A stretch of 6,366 nt of DNA from Clostridiales bacterium (lineage in GTDB: Bacteria > Bacillota > Clostridia > Christensenellales > Christensenellaceae), in assembly GCA_019420265.1 (NCBI GenBank), contig JAHZHM010000118.1, positions 710 to 7,075 of the forward strand. Reading direction: 5' to 3'. The position numbers were made by a program, and so were the translations under genes. Shown here piece by piece: positions 1 through 5,371 of this stretch (positions are counted from its first letter, which is position 1; every line of letters begins with the position of its first letter). The notes beneath the pieces were generated by a model that was not told the origin of the DNA, made no database searches, and saw nothing but the letters and a program-made list of their open reading frames with translations.

Positions 1-306
1 CTGCCCGATCATGCAGTTTTTCAGCGTCGTCATATTGTCGAACAGGTTGAACTGCTGAAACACCATGCCGACTTTTGCGCGGTAGCTCGCCGGGGCGACG
101 CCGCCAATATCCTTGCCGTTAAACAGGATGCTGCCGCCTGTGGGTTTTTCCAGCAGGTTGATGCAGCGCAGCATCGTGCTCTTGCCCGATCCGGATGCGC
201 CGATGATGCAGACGACCTCCCCCTGCTCCACATCCAAATTGATATCCTTCAAAACTTCGTGCGTGCCAAAGCTCTTTTCCAGATGAGAAACTGAGATAAC
301 TGCCAT
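1..306 (-). CDS. Amino acid ABC transporter ATP-binding protein, N-terminal 102 residues (3' end beyond window)
   Basis: This is the ATPase that powers the uptake system, acting as a dimer on the cytoplasmic face of the permease. Translation of the minus strand gives a start MAVISVSHLEKSFG, with aromatic A-loop residue F13. The Walker A motif is GASGSGKST at residues 36-44, and the Q-loop is VFQQFNLF with Q84. The order and spacing match the GlnQ/HisP subfamily of polar amino acid importers, whose members are about 240-250 residues. The signature motif, Walker B and H-loop would lie left of base 1, so the gene is cut by the window and not visibly broken. The ATG at 306-304 sits one base after the permease stop codon and is preceded by AAAGGCGGTG, so the two genes are translationally close and almost surely co-transcribed. 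Family assignment is firm. Lysine as substrate is inferred from the riboswitch upstream in the locus. Confidence 0.95.
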   Translation of the reverse strand, partial: MAVISVSHLEKSFGTHEVLKDINLDVEQGEVVCIIGASGSGKSTMLRCINLLEKPTGGSILFNGKDIGGVAPASYRAKVGMVFQQFNLFDNMTTLKNCMIGQ

Positions 307-307
307 C

Positions 308-1087
308 CTATTCACCGCCTTTCACGACGATTGTCGCCTTGCTATTGGATTGCGAGCCATGGATGGTGTAGTGCGCGGGGCCATCCATGCGCCGCTCGAG
401 CCATGCCAACAGCCGGGAAGTCGCATACGTTAAGATGAGATAAATCACCGCGATGATGAAATAGGTCTCGAAATATTTCAGATAAGTTCCCGCGGCGGAT
501 TTGCCCATGAAGTACAGCTCGGAAACGCCGATGACGTTGAGCACCGAGCTATCCTTGATATTGACGATCAGCTCATTGCCCACTGAAGGCAGGATATTGC
601 GGATGGCCTGGGGCAGGATGACATGCACCATGCTCTGCCAATGCGTCATGCCGATGGAATAGGCCGCTTCCTTCTGCCCGGCATCGATGGAGATGATGCC
701 ACCGCGGATGATCTCCGCCATATACGCGCCTGTATTGATGGAGACGATGAGGATGCCCGCAAAACCCGGGCTCATATCGATGCCCAGCATTTGCAGAGAG
801 CCATAGTAGATGACCATAGCCTGCACCATCATGGGCGTGCCCCGGAACACCTCGATATAGATATTCAGGATGCCCCGCAGAATGCGCAGCAGCGTTTTTC
901 TCAAGGCCGAATCGCCTTCCTCGATGGGAATCGTCCGCAAAATGGCCACCAAAAGGCCGAGTAAAAAGCCGATAGCCGTGCCCAACAGGGCAATTTTCAA
1001 TGTGGAGAGCAGGCCGCCGATCAGCAGCTCGCTATACTCGCTGATGATAAAGCCGACCCATCCAAAAAATGTCGTAGGGAGCGCCAT
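308..1087 (-). CDS. Amino acid ABC transporter permease (HisM/GlnP type)
   Basis: This integral membrane subunit forms the translocation path of a polar amino acid importer. The 259-residue product starts with a short hydrophilic stretch. A long hydrophobic segment follows at about 22-50, with further segments near 86-103, 108-128 and 205-230. The cytoplasmic coupling (EAA) loop is clear at about 138-163, reading QKEAAYSIGMTHW followed by ILPQAIR, and this is where the ATPase docks. The FRGTP motif at 81-85 is typical of the HisM/GlnP family. The C-terminal 30 or so residues after LERRM are hydrophilic and slightly longer than usual. The ATG at 1087-1085 follows a GAAGGA/AAGGGTGAG purine run. 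Only one permease gene is seen, so it probably acts as a homodimer, as in GlnP-type systems. It lies between binding protein 1 (136 bp upstream) and the ATPase (1 bp downstream). Confidence 0.95.
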   Translation of the reverse strand: MALPTTFFGWVGFIISEYSELLIGGLLSTLKIALLGTAIGFLLGLLVAILRTIPIEEGDSALRKTLLRILRGILNIYIEVFRGTPMMVQAMVIYYGSLQMLGIDMSPGFAGILIVSINTGAYMAEIIRGGIISIDAGQKEAAYSIGMTHWQSMVHVILPQAIRNILPSVGNELIVNIKDSSVLNVIGVSELYFMGKSAAGTYLKYFETYFIIAVIYLILTYATSRLLAWLERRMDGPAHYTIHGSQSNSKATIVVKGGE

Positions 1088-1118
1088 ATTCTCACCCTTT
1101 TCCTTCTAAAATTTCCAC

Positions 1119-1198
1119 GAGGGCCTGCTGCCCTCTTTTTCGGGCCCGGGCAAATGCCCTTGCCCAAAGCCCGGATGAGGCCCGCCGCCCGGGGCGGG
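1119..1198 (-). promoter_or_regulatory. Cluster of three stem-loops between binding protein 1 and permease
   Basis: The 136-bp gap after the binding-protein stop holds three inverted repeats in a row. In transcription order they are CCCGCC/GGCGGG (1198-1193 with 1186-1181), a two-tier stem with outer arms CGGGC/GCCCG (1173-1169 with 1145-1141) and inner arms GGGCAA/TTGCCC (1165-1160 with 1153-1148), and GAGGGC/GCCCTC (1135-1130 with 1124-1119). None is followed by a U-run on the minus strand, so they are not ordinary terminators for the operon. Stable intercistronic hairpins behind solute-binding-protein genes commonly shield the upstream mRNA, letting the receptor be made in excess over membrane subunits. 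That role is inferred here. Confidence 0.6.
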
Positions 1199-1223
1199 GG
1201 CTCTCTTCGCGGGTATGCGCCGC

Positions 1224-2078
1224 TTAGTCTTCATTCGTCAGGGGCTGGCGTGCAATGGCCTCGGCCATCAGCTCCTGCTTTTGCTCGTCTGTAAAATCTT
1301 TCAGATAGGCGTTGATCTGCTCTTTCATCTGCCCATCCGTCTTTCTCACGCCCACCGCCACAGAGACATCCTCCGGGCTGACTTCAAACCCTTTGCCCTC
1401 TGCAAAGGCGATATACGTGATATCCTCGTTGGCCAGCTGCGCCGCCATCGCGCCCGGCCGCTCCAGCACCACGGCATCCACCTTGCCCGAGCGCACCGCG
1501 ATGATAAACTCTGCCATCGTCGCCAGCGGCGTCTGCTTCTGCACCTCCGGAATCTGGTCGATGCTGTCGTACCAGGTGGTGTTCATCTGCGCGCTGACTT
1601 TCGCGCCCCGGAAATCCTCCAGGCTCTGGGCCGTCTCATATGCACTGCCCCGCTTGACCATCATGACGAAATCACTGTTGTAGTAGATATCCGAGAAATC
1701 GATGGTCTGCTTGCGCTTTTCCGTCGGGCTCATGCCCGCGATGATGGCATCGATTTTGCCGGATTGCAGCGCCAGCGTCAGCCCATCCCATTCGATTTTG
1801 ACGATCACCAGTTCTTTGCCCATGGCCTCGGCCAGCCGCTTTGCCAGCTGCACATCGTAGCCATCCGCATAGCCCGCGCCGCCCTCGATGGGAACAGCCG
1901 TATCGCTGGGCTCAGACTGCGTCCAGTTAAAGGGCGCATAGTCGCATTCCATGCCCACCCGGAATTTTCCGTCGTCTGCCTCCGCACTTGGCGTTTCGCC
2001 GCCCGCCTTGCCGCAGGCCGCCGCCATGAGCAGCACTGCCATCGCCATGACCAGAGCAAGCATCTTCTTCGCTTTCAT
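1224..2078 (-). CDS. Amino acid ABC transporter solute-binding lipoprotein 1
   Basis: This is an extracellular receptor of the family 3 solute-binding proteins (SBP_bac_3, PF00497 type), 284 residues long. A lysine-rich start and hydrophobic core lead to a lipobox-like LMAAAC, so C22 is the likely lipidated residue; alanine at -3 is acceptable but not ideal. The mature domain opens with RVGMECDYAPFNW at 40-52, followed by GYADGYDVQLAK at 69-80. SPTEKRKQTIDF, with R122 in the position that binds the ligand carboxylate in this family, comes next. Both lobes are present and the length is normal. The ATG at 2078-2076 is preceded by AGGAGGAGC. The protein is a close paralog of the product of 2420-3274, with well over half of the residues identical by eye. 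It has its own consensus promoter about 140 bp upstream and is the receptor gene nearest the permease. Whether it binds lysine too, or a related cationic amino acid, cannot be told. Confidence 0.94.
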   Translation of the reverse strand: MKAKKMLALVMAMAVLLMAAACGKAGGETPSAEADDGKFRVGMECDYAPFNWTQSEPSDTAVPIEGGAGYADGYDVQLAKRLAEAMGKELVIVKIEWDGLTLALQSGKIDAIIAGMSPTEKRKQTIDFSDIYYNSDFVMMVKRGSAYETAQSLEDFRGAKVSAQMNTTWYDSIDQIPEVQKQTPLATMAEFIIAVRSGKVDAVVLERPGAMAAQLANEDITYIAFAEGKGFEVSPEDVSVAVGVRKTDGQMKEQINAYLKDFTDEQKQELMAEAIARQPLTNED

Positions 2079-2216
2079 ATCCAGCTCCTCCTAAGATTTA
2101 AAATTGAAAACAGCTTTTGCCGTCTTGCACAACCCTTGCGCGCCGCACTGCCTCTTTTCTGCAGGCTTTTCTTGCCATCCTGCATATTTTGGGGCTTTTG
2201 GCTTTTGTTTGAGGTA

Positions 2217-2245
2217 ATTATGCGCCATTTTTGCAAGTTTGTCAA
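2217..2245 (-). promoter_or_regulatory. Sigma-A promoter for binding protein 1
   Basis: On the minus strand TTGACA (2245-2240) is followed after exactly 17 bp by CATAAT (2222-2217). This is a full consensus -35 and a five-of-six -10. Transcription would start near 2210, giving a leader of about 130 nt to the ATG at 2078. That leader contains two modest stems: TGCAGG/CCTGCA between 2184 and 2160, and GCGCAA/TTGTGC between 2141 and 2127. I recognise no known riboswitch in it. One TTGCAA palindrome lies inside the spacer and two more lie upstream. Confidence 0.8.
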
Positions 2246-2280
2246 TCTATTATTGCAATTTTATTTCTTTTTTCTTGCAA
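2231..2280. repeat. Three TTGCAA palindromes phased at 22 bp over the promoter
   Basis: The six-base palindrome TTGCAA occurs at 2231-2236, 2253-2258 and 2275-2280, with start-to-start distances of exactly 22 and 22. The flanks are AT-rich. The first copy falls inside the -35/-10 spacer of the 2245-2217 promoter, the second just upstream of -35, and the third about two helical turns further. Equal phasing on one helix face is what a cooperatively binding regulator would use, so this is a candidate operator. No regulator family known to me can be named from TTGCAA alone. Confidence 0.5.
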
Positions 2281-2363
2281 TCTCTGTGTTCAATTTTTGG
2301 GGAGCTAGATTCCTCTTTCCCTTTTTACAGGGATTTTCCGGCCATTTTTCTGCCGGATAAAAT

Positions 2364-2409
2364 TCATCGGAAATGAAAGTTTTATTTTTCTAACTTTCAT
2401 TTCCGATGA
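2364..2409 (-). terminator. Perfect 18-bp stem-loop after binding protein 2
   Basis: Ten bases after the stop codon of binding protein 2, the arm at 2409-2392 is exactly complementary to 2381-2364 (TCATCGGAAATGAAAGTT on the plus strand), with a 10-nt loop. On the minus strand the stem is followed by ATTTTATCC, a short U-rich run. It is probably a terminator or attenuator that partly separates the riboswitch transcript from the downstream genes, and may also protect the receptor mRNA. A second small stem (TCCGGC/GCCGGA between 2357 and 2337) follows. The AT-rich stem and weak U-run make complete termination uncertain. Confidence 0.65.
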
Positions 2410-2419
2410 GATTGCCGAG

Positions 2420-3274
2420 TTACTCTGCCACGGGCTGGCGCGCAACTGCGGCATCCATCATTTCCTGGCGCTGCTCTTTGGAGATGCCCTCCAGGATGGT
2501 GTTGATCTCATCCGCCAGCTCGCTATCCTTCTTCAGGCCGACGGCGATGGCGACATCCTCCTCCGAAGCCTCGAAGCCCTGACCCTCGCCGAACTCGACG
2601 AACGTCAGATCCGGGTTGGCCTCGGCCGCGGAGACTGCGCCCGGGCGCTCGGAGATATAGCCGTCGATCTTGCCAGACTGCAGCGCGACGATCATAGCCG
2701 GGAAGGTATCCAGCGCCTGCTGCTTATCCACGCCCTCGATCTGGTCGATGACGGTATAGTGGAAGGTGTTGAGCTGGGCGGTGATCTTCGCGCCGCTGAA
2801 ATCGCTCAGGGAAGAGGCGTTTGCATATGCGCCGTCTTTCTTCACGACGATGACCAGATCGCTGGTGTAGTAGGGATTCGAGAAATCGATGGTGGCCTTG
2901 CGCTCTGCCGTCGGGCTCATGCCCGCGATGATGGCGTCGATTTTGCCGGACTGCACGGAGAGCGTCAGCCCATCCCACTCGGTTTTGACGATAACCAGCT
3001 CTCTGCCCATTTTCTCGGCGATGATCTTGGCGACCTGAACGTCGTAGCCATCGGCATAGCCGCCGCCCTCGATGGGAACAGCCGTATCGCTCTGCTGCGC
3101 CTGCGTCCAGTTAAAGGGCGCATAATCGCACTCCATGCCCACGCGCAGCGGCTCTTTGCCGCCCTCCACTGCCGAAGCGGAGCCTTCCGGGGCGGGCTCC
3201 TGCTGCTTTGCGCAAGCACCCAGGCTCAGCGCCAGCACAAGGGCCAAAACACAGATGAGAATTCTTTTTGTCAT
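2420..3274 (-). CDS. Lysine-riboswitch-controlled ABC transporter solute-binding lipoprotein 2
   Basis: This is a family 3 solute-binding lipoprotein of 284 residues that should capture amino acid outside the membrane and deliver it to the permease. The signal peptide ends in a good lipobox, SLGAC, with C21 lipidated. A linker rich in Glu, Ala and Gly follows. The mature domain has RVGMECDYAPFNW at 44-56, GYADGYDVQVAK at 72-83, and SPTAERKATIDF with the family's carboxylate-binding arginine at R125. The ATG at 3274-3272 is preceded by GGAGGAAAAGG, which lies directly after the riboswitch terminator. Because the leader is a lysine riboswitch, lysine is the most likely ligand; this is inference from regulation, since family 3 proteins bind many polar amino acids. 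It is a tandem paralog of the gene at 1224-2078 and belongs with the permease and ATPase further along the same strand. Confidence 0.95.
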   Translation of the reverse strand: MTKRILICVLALVLALSLGACAKQQEPAPEGSASAVEGGKEPLRVGMECDYAPFNWTQAQQSDTAVPIEGGGYADGYDVQVAKIIAEKMGRELVIVKTEWDGLTLSVQSGKIDAIIAGMSPTAERKATIDFSNPYYTSDLVIVVKKDGAYANASSLSDFSGAKITAQLNTFHYTVIDQIEGVDKQQALDTFPAMIVALQSGKIDGYISERPGAVSAAEANPDLTFVEFGEGQGFEASEEDVAIAVGLKKDSELADEINTILEGISKEQRQEMMDAAVARQPVAE

Positions 3275-3290
3275 TTCCTTTTCCTCCAGA

Positions 3291-3330
3291 TAAAAAATAA
3301 ACAGCTTCGAGCAGAGGCTTCAAAGCTGTT
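3291..3330 (-). terminator. Riboswitch expression-platform terminator
   Basis: On the minus strand, arm AACAGCTTTG (3330-3321) pairs with CGAAGCTGTT (3309-3300) across an 11-nt loop, giving ten pairs with one G-U. The sequence TTATTTTTTAT follows at once. The ribosome binding site GGAGG starts only a few bases later, so this terminator lies inside the leader and decides whether binding protein 2 is transcribed. Its 5' arm can alternatively pair with leader bases 3364-3356 (AGCTATTAG with CTAACAGCT, eight of nine), which would act as the antiterminator. Confidence 0.85.
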
Positions 3331-3357
3331 AGAAACAAAGAAAAACTATAATTTGCT

Positions 3358-3543
3358 AATAGCTCATCGCAGGTTTGCTGCGACAGTCGGGAAGATATTC
3401 TCCTCCCGCCCAACATGACACCGCTCAAACAGCGCCAGTTTCGGCGAATTTCCCTTTTTCCATGCCTCCCTGCCGTATGAGCGGCTCCGCATGGATACTC
3501 CTGATTTTCGCGCCTCTATCTTGCATTGATATTCAACGCTATT
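3358..3543 (-). promoter_or_regulatory. Lysine riboswitch (L box) aptamer
   Basis: Read on the minus strand, the leader carries the conserved blocks of the lysine aptamer in the right order. They are GATAGAGGCGCG (3520-3509), AGGAGTA (3502-3496), a stem CCATGC/GCATGG, then a GAAAAAGGGAAATTCGCCGAA segment near 3462-3442. A variable arm and a CGGGA/TCCCG hairpin follow, and the closing GACTGTC is at 3388-3382. These match the known L-box of Bacillus lysC closely enough to exclude other classes. A possible outer closing stem is AATAGC (3543-3538) with GCTATT (3363-3358). Known members turn expression off when lysine binds, here through the terminator at 3330-3291. The leader between promoter and start codon is about 275 nt, the usual size. 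Boundaries are approximate. Confidence 0.92.
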
Positions 3544-3555
3544 CTGTTTTCCCTC

Positions 3556-3584
3556 ATTATGGACGCATCCGCGCGATTTGTCAA
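3556..3584 (-). promoter_or_regulatory. Sigma-A promoter of the lysine riboswitch transcript
   Basis: TTGACA (3584-3579) and CATAAT (3561-3556) on the minus strand are separated by 17 bp, with the same hexamers and spacing as the promoter at 2245-2217. Transcription would begin near 3549, just before the riboswitch closing stem. It lies about 35 bp downstream of the esterase terminator, which marks the border between the two transcription units. Confidence 0.85.
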
Positions 3585-3614
3585 CCACTAATTTTACTTT
3601 TTTCGCATTTTGCC

Positions 3615-3650
3615 AAAGAAAAAGCCCCCGCGCACGGCGCGAAGGCTTTT
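3615..3650 (-). terminator. Intrinsic terminator of the esterase gene
   Basis: Eleven bases after the esterase stop codon, 3650-3637 pairs with 3633-3620 over 14 positions around a 3-nt loop, ending in GCTTTTTCTTT. Two positions are G-U pairs on the minus-strand RNA but C-A mismatches on the plus-strand RNA. The hairpin is therefore built for the minus-strand transcript, consistent with the esterase being its user. Confidence 0.88.
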
Positions 3651-3661
3651 GGGGCGCTTTT

Positions 3662-4471
3662 TTATACTGTCGTCCCCTTTAAATCCAGCCATTTGATGGC
3701 ATGCTGGATATACTCATCCCAGAAATCCCAGTCGTGGATGCCCGGGCCTTCTTCATACGTCAGATCCAGGCCCAGCTCTTCCATGATGGCTTTGGTTTTC
3801 TGCGCGTGCTCATAGATGAAATCCTCCGTGCCCACGGCCAGGAAGATTTTGGGCAGCTCCACCCCATCGGCCAGCTGTTTTTTCAAGATGGGCAAATCGT
3901 CCAGCCCGCTGCCCACGCCATCGTAGGGCGCGGGGAAAATCGCCTTCCAGGGCCAGGGGGCGTCGTAGGCTTCGGGTTTGCTCGTATCCATGGCGGCAAG
4001 GAAATTCATGCCGCCCGAAAGCGCGATGACTTTGCCATACAGATCCGGCCGGCGGATGCCCAGGTTGAGCGCACCGCCCGCACCCATGGAAAGGCCGCCG
4101 ATAAACGTATCCTCCCGCTTCTCGCTGGCGGGGAACACCGTCTGGATAAAAGCGGGCAGTTCCTCGGTCATAAACGTGAAATACTGGGGGCCGCTTGCCA
4201 TATCCTGATAAAACGCGTTCGCGCCAGACGGCATGACCACCATCAGCTTGGCAAACTGGGCGTATTTCTCGATGGACGAAAGCCGCTGCCAATCCGTATA
4301 ATCGCCATATGTGCCGTGCAGCAGATAGAGCACCTGGTATTTCGCCCCCTTATGGAAATAGTTCCCCGGGTTGAGCGGCGTCTCCACCGGGTGCGGCGTC
4401 GGGATGATCACGTTGATATCCGTATTCGAACGCAGCGCCTCGGAAAAGAAGTTGCAATGAATGAGCGCCAT
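3662..4471 (-). CDS. Esterase-D family alpha/beta-hydrolase (putative esterase)
   Basis: A 269-residue cytoplasmic serine hydrolase with no signal peptide or membrane segment. The nucleophile elbow is GGLSMGAGG with S128 (GxSxG), the oxyanion loop is YLLHGTYGD with H52-G53, the acid is probably D217 in VGTEDF, and the histidine is H246 in GIHDWDFW. This full triad, with the HDWDFW block, is characteristic of the esterase D / tributyrin-esterase / acetyl-xylan-esterase-like group related to S-formylglutathione hydrolase. Members cleave short acyl esters; the natural substrate cannot be read from sequence. Length is normal. The ATG at 4471-4469 follows GGGAGGGAA. It is a single-gene unit with its own promoter (4541-4513) and terminator (3650-3615), divergent from the racemase gene. 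The co-orientation with the transporter appears incidental, given the strong terminator between them. Confidence 0.93.
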   Translation of the reverse strand: MALIHCNFFSEALRSNTDINVIIPTPHPVETPLNPGNYFHKGAKYQVLYLLHGTYGDYTDWQRLSSIEKYAQFAKLMVVMPSGANAFYQDMASGPQYFTFMTEELPAFIQTVFPASEKREDTFIGGLSMGAGGALNLGIRRPDLYGKVIALSGGMNFLAAMDTSKPEAYDAPWPWKAIFPAPYDGVGSGLDDLPILKKQLADGVELPKIFLAVGTEDFIYEHAQKTKAIMEELGLDLTYEEGPGIHDWDFWDEYIQHAIKWLDLKGTTV

Positions 4472-4512
4472 AAAAAATTCCCTCCCATATTGAATTTTTA
4501 TTCGGTAATTTC

Positions 4513-4541
4513 ATTATATCCTTTTGCAAGATGGCGCGCAA
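4513..4541 (-). promoter_or_regulatory. Promoter of the esterase gene
   Basis: TTGCGC (4541-4536) is followed by a 17-bp spacer and a perfect TATAAT (4518-4513) on the minus strand. Transcription would start near 4506, leaving a leader of about 35 nt that contains the GGGAGGG ribosome binding site. It interlocks with the plus-strand promoter at 4524-4552. Confidence 0.75.
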
Positions 4542-4552
4542 GGCGCTATACT
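4524..4552 (+). promoter_or_regulatory. Promoter of the racemase/epimerase gene
   Basis: TTGCAA (4524-4529), a 17-bp spacer and TATACT (4547-4552) are placed about 30 bp before the ATG. The -10 matches five of six positions and the -35 four of six, so it is weaker than the two transporter promoters. Its -35 lies within the spacer of the opposite-strand esterase promoter. Confidence 0.65.
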
Positions 4553-4582
4553 AAAAGAAATACAACAAAAAGGAAACAGAAG

Positions 4583-5371
4583 ATGAACATACGCTTTACG
4601 CTGGCAGACCCGGCGGGCAACAAAACCGCGCTGGTTCCGGAAAACGAAAACACCGCCGCCCTTCGCCGGGAAATTTCCCGGCAGCTCATGGAGGGCTGCG
4701 ATTTGGGCATCGAGCAGGTGGGCTTTTACGATGAGGATGCCCAGCCGCCGCATCTTCAGATGATGGGCGGGGAATTTTGCGGCAATGCCGCCCGAAGCTT
4801 TGGCCTGATGCTGGCCAAACGGCGCGGGATGGCTGAGGGCTACCTGGATATTTCGGTGAGCGGCATGCAGCAGGCGCTCAAGGTGCATATTGCGGGGGAA
4901 GATGCCAGCGTGCATCTATCGACAGAGCACACGTTTTCCAGCCTCGCTCTGCCCGGCGGCGACAAGCTGCCTGTGGTCGAGCTGCCGGGCATCAGCCATA
5001 TCATCGCAGAAAATTTTTCCGCCGATCCGCAAACCCTCGCCCCCATCCTGCAGGCCGCAGAAAAGCAGCTCTCTGCGCCGGCGGTGGGCGTGCTGTTTTG
5101 GGATGCCGAGCGGCGCTTTCTGCGCCCGGCCGTGTGCGTCTGGGCGCAGGGCAGCACGGTTTTCGAGAGCAGCTGCGGCTCTGGCTCGCTGGCCCTGGCC
5201 ATTTACCTGAAAAGAGAGGTGCAAAGCGGGGGCTGCTCCATGAGCATCGCCCAGCCGGGCGGGCGCATTCGGATTGTCTTGCAGAAGCTGGATGGGGCGC
5301 TGATCTCCTGCAAAATTGGTGGGGAAGTTGCGCTGACAGAGATGGTGGCGGAGATTGCGGAACTGGACTGA
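4583..5371 (+). CDS. DapF-fold amino acid racemase/epimerase, CntK-like
   Basis: This 262-residue protein belongs to the PLP-independent, two-cysteine racemases with the diaminopimelate epimerase fold. Each lobe supplies one catalytic cysteine: C66 in MGGEFCGNAAR and C198 in ESSCGSGS. Further landmarks are DPAGNKTALV at 9-18, EQVGFYDED at 44-52 and QPGG at 224-227. Housekeeping DapF normally shows GNDF near the start, CGNGxRC and ACGTG. The variants here recall the staphylococcal histidine racemase CntK, which makes D-histidine for the metallophore staphylopine. Inversion of an amino acid alpha-carbon is therefore likely, but the substrate is open. The start at 4583 is chosen because AAGGAAA precedes it and a promoter lies at 4524-4552; the frame stays open far upstream only as the antisense of the esterase. 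No nicotianamine-synthase-like or opine dehydrogenase gene is visible. No clear terminator follows. Confidence 0.85.
   Translation: MNIRFTLADPAGNKTALVPENENTAALRREISRQLMEGCDLGIEQVGFYDEDAQPPHLQMMGGEFCGNAARSFGLMLAKRRGMAEGYLDISVSGMQQALKVHIAGEDASVHLSTEHTFSSLALPGGDKLPVVELPGISHIIAENFSADPQTLAPILQAAEKQLSAPAVGVLFWDAERRFLRPAVCVWAQGSTVFESSCGSGSLALAIYLKREVQSGGCSMSIAQPGGRIRIVLQKLDGALISCKIGGEVALTEMVAEIAELD

Noticed and set aside
2231..2280. CRISPR-like or mobile-element repeat array
   Set aside because: The repeated unit is only six bases and the rest of each 22-bp period is not conserved; operator sites are the better reading.
1215..2360. A 381-codon plus-strand open frame covering binding protein 1
   Set aside because: It is the antisense of a well-recognised receptor gene, is histidine/arginine/leucine-rich without domains, and lacks a ribosome binding site. 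GC-rich codon use keeps the opposite strand open.
2759..3418. A 219-codon plus-strand frame over binding protein 2 and its leader
   Set aside because: It mirrors the receptor gene and runs through the riboswitch; the composition is that of an antisense shadow.
3291..3549. T-box leader
   Set aside because: The length and end-of-leader terminator fit, but no TGGNACCGCG-type T-box sequence is present, while the lysine-aptamer blocks are.
3701..4582. Upstream extension of the racemase frame to 3701
   Set aside because: The extra 294 codons are the antisense of the esterase. The promoter at 4524-4552 and AAGGAAA before the ATG at 4583 set the real start.
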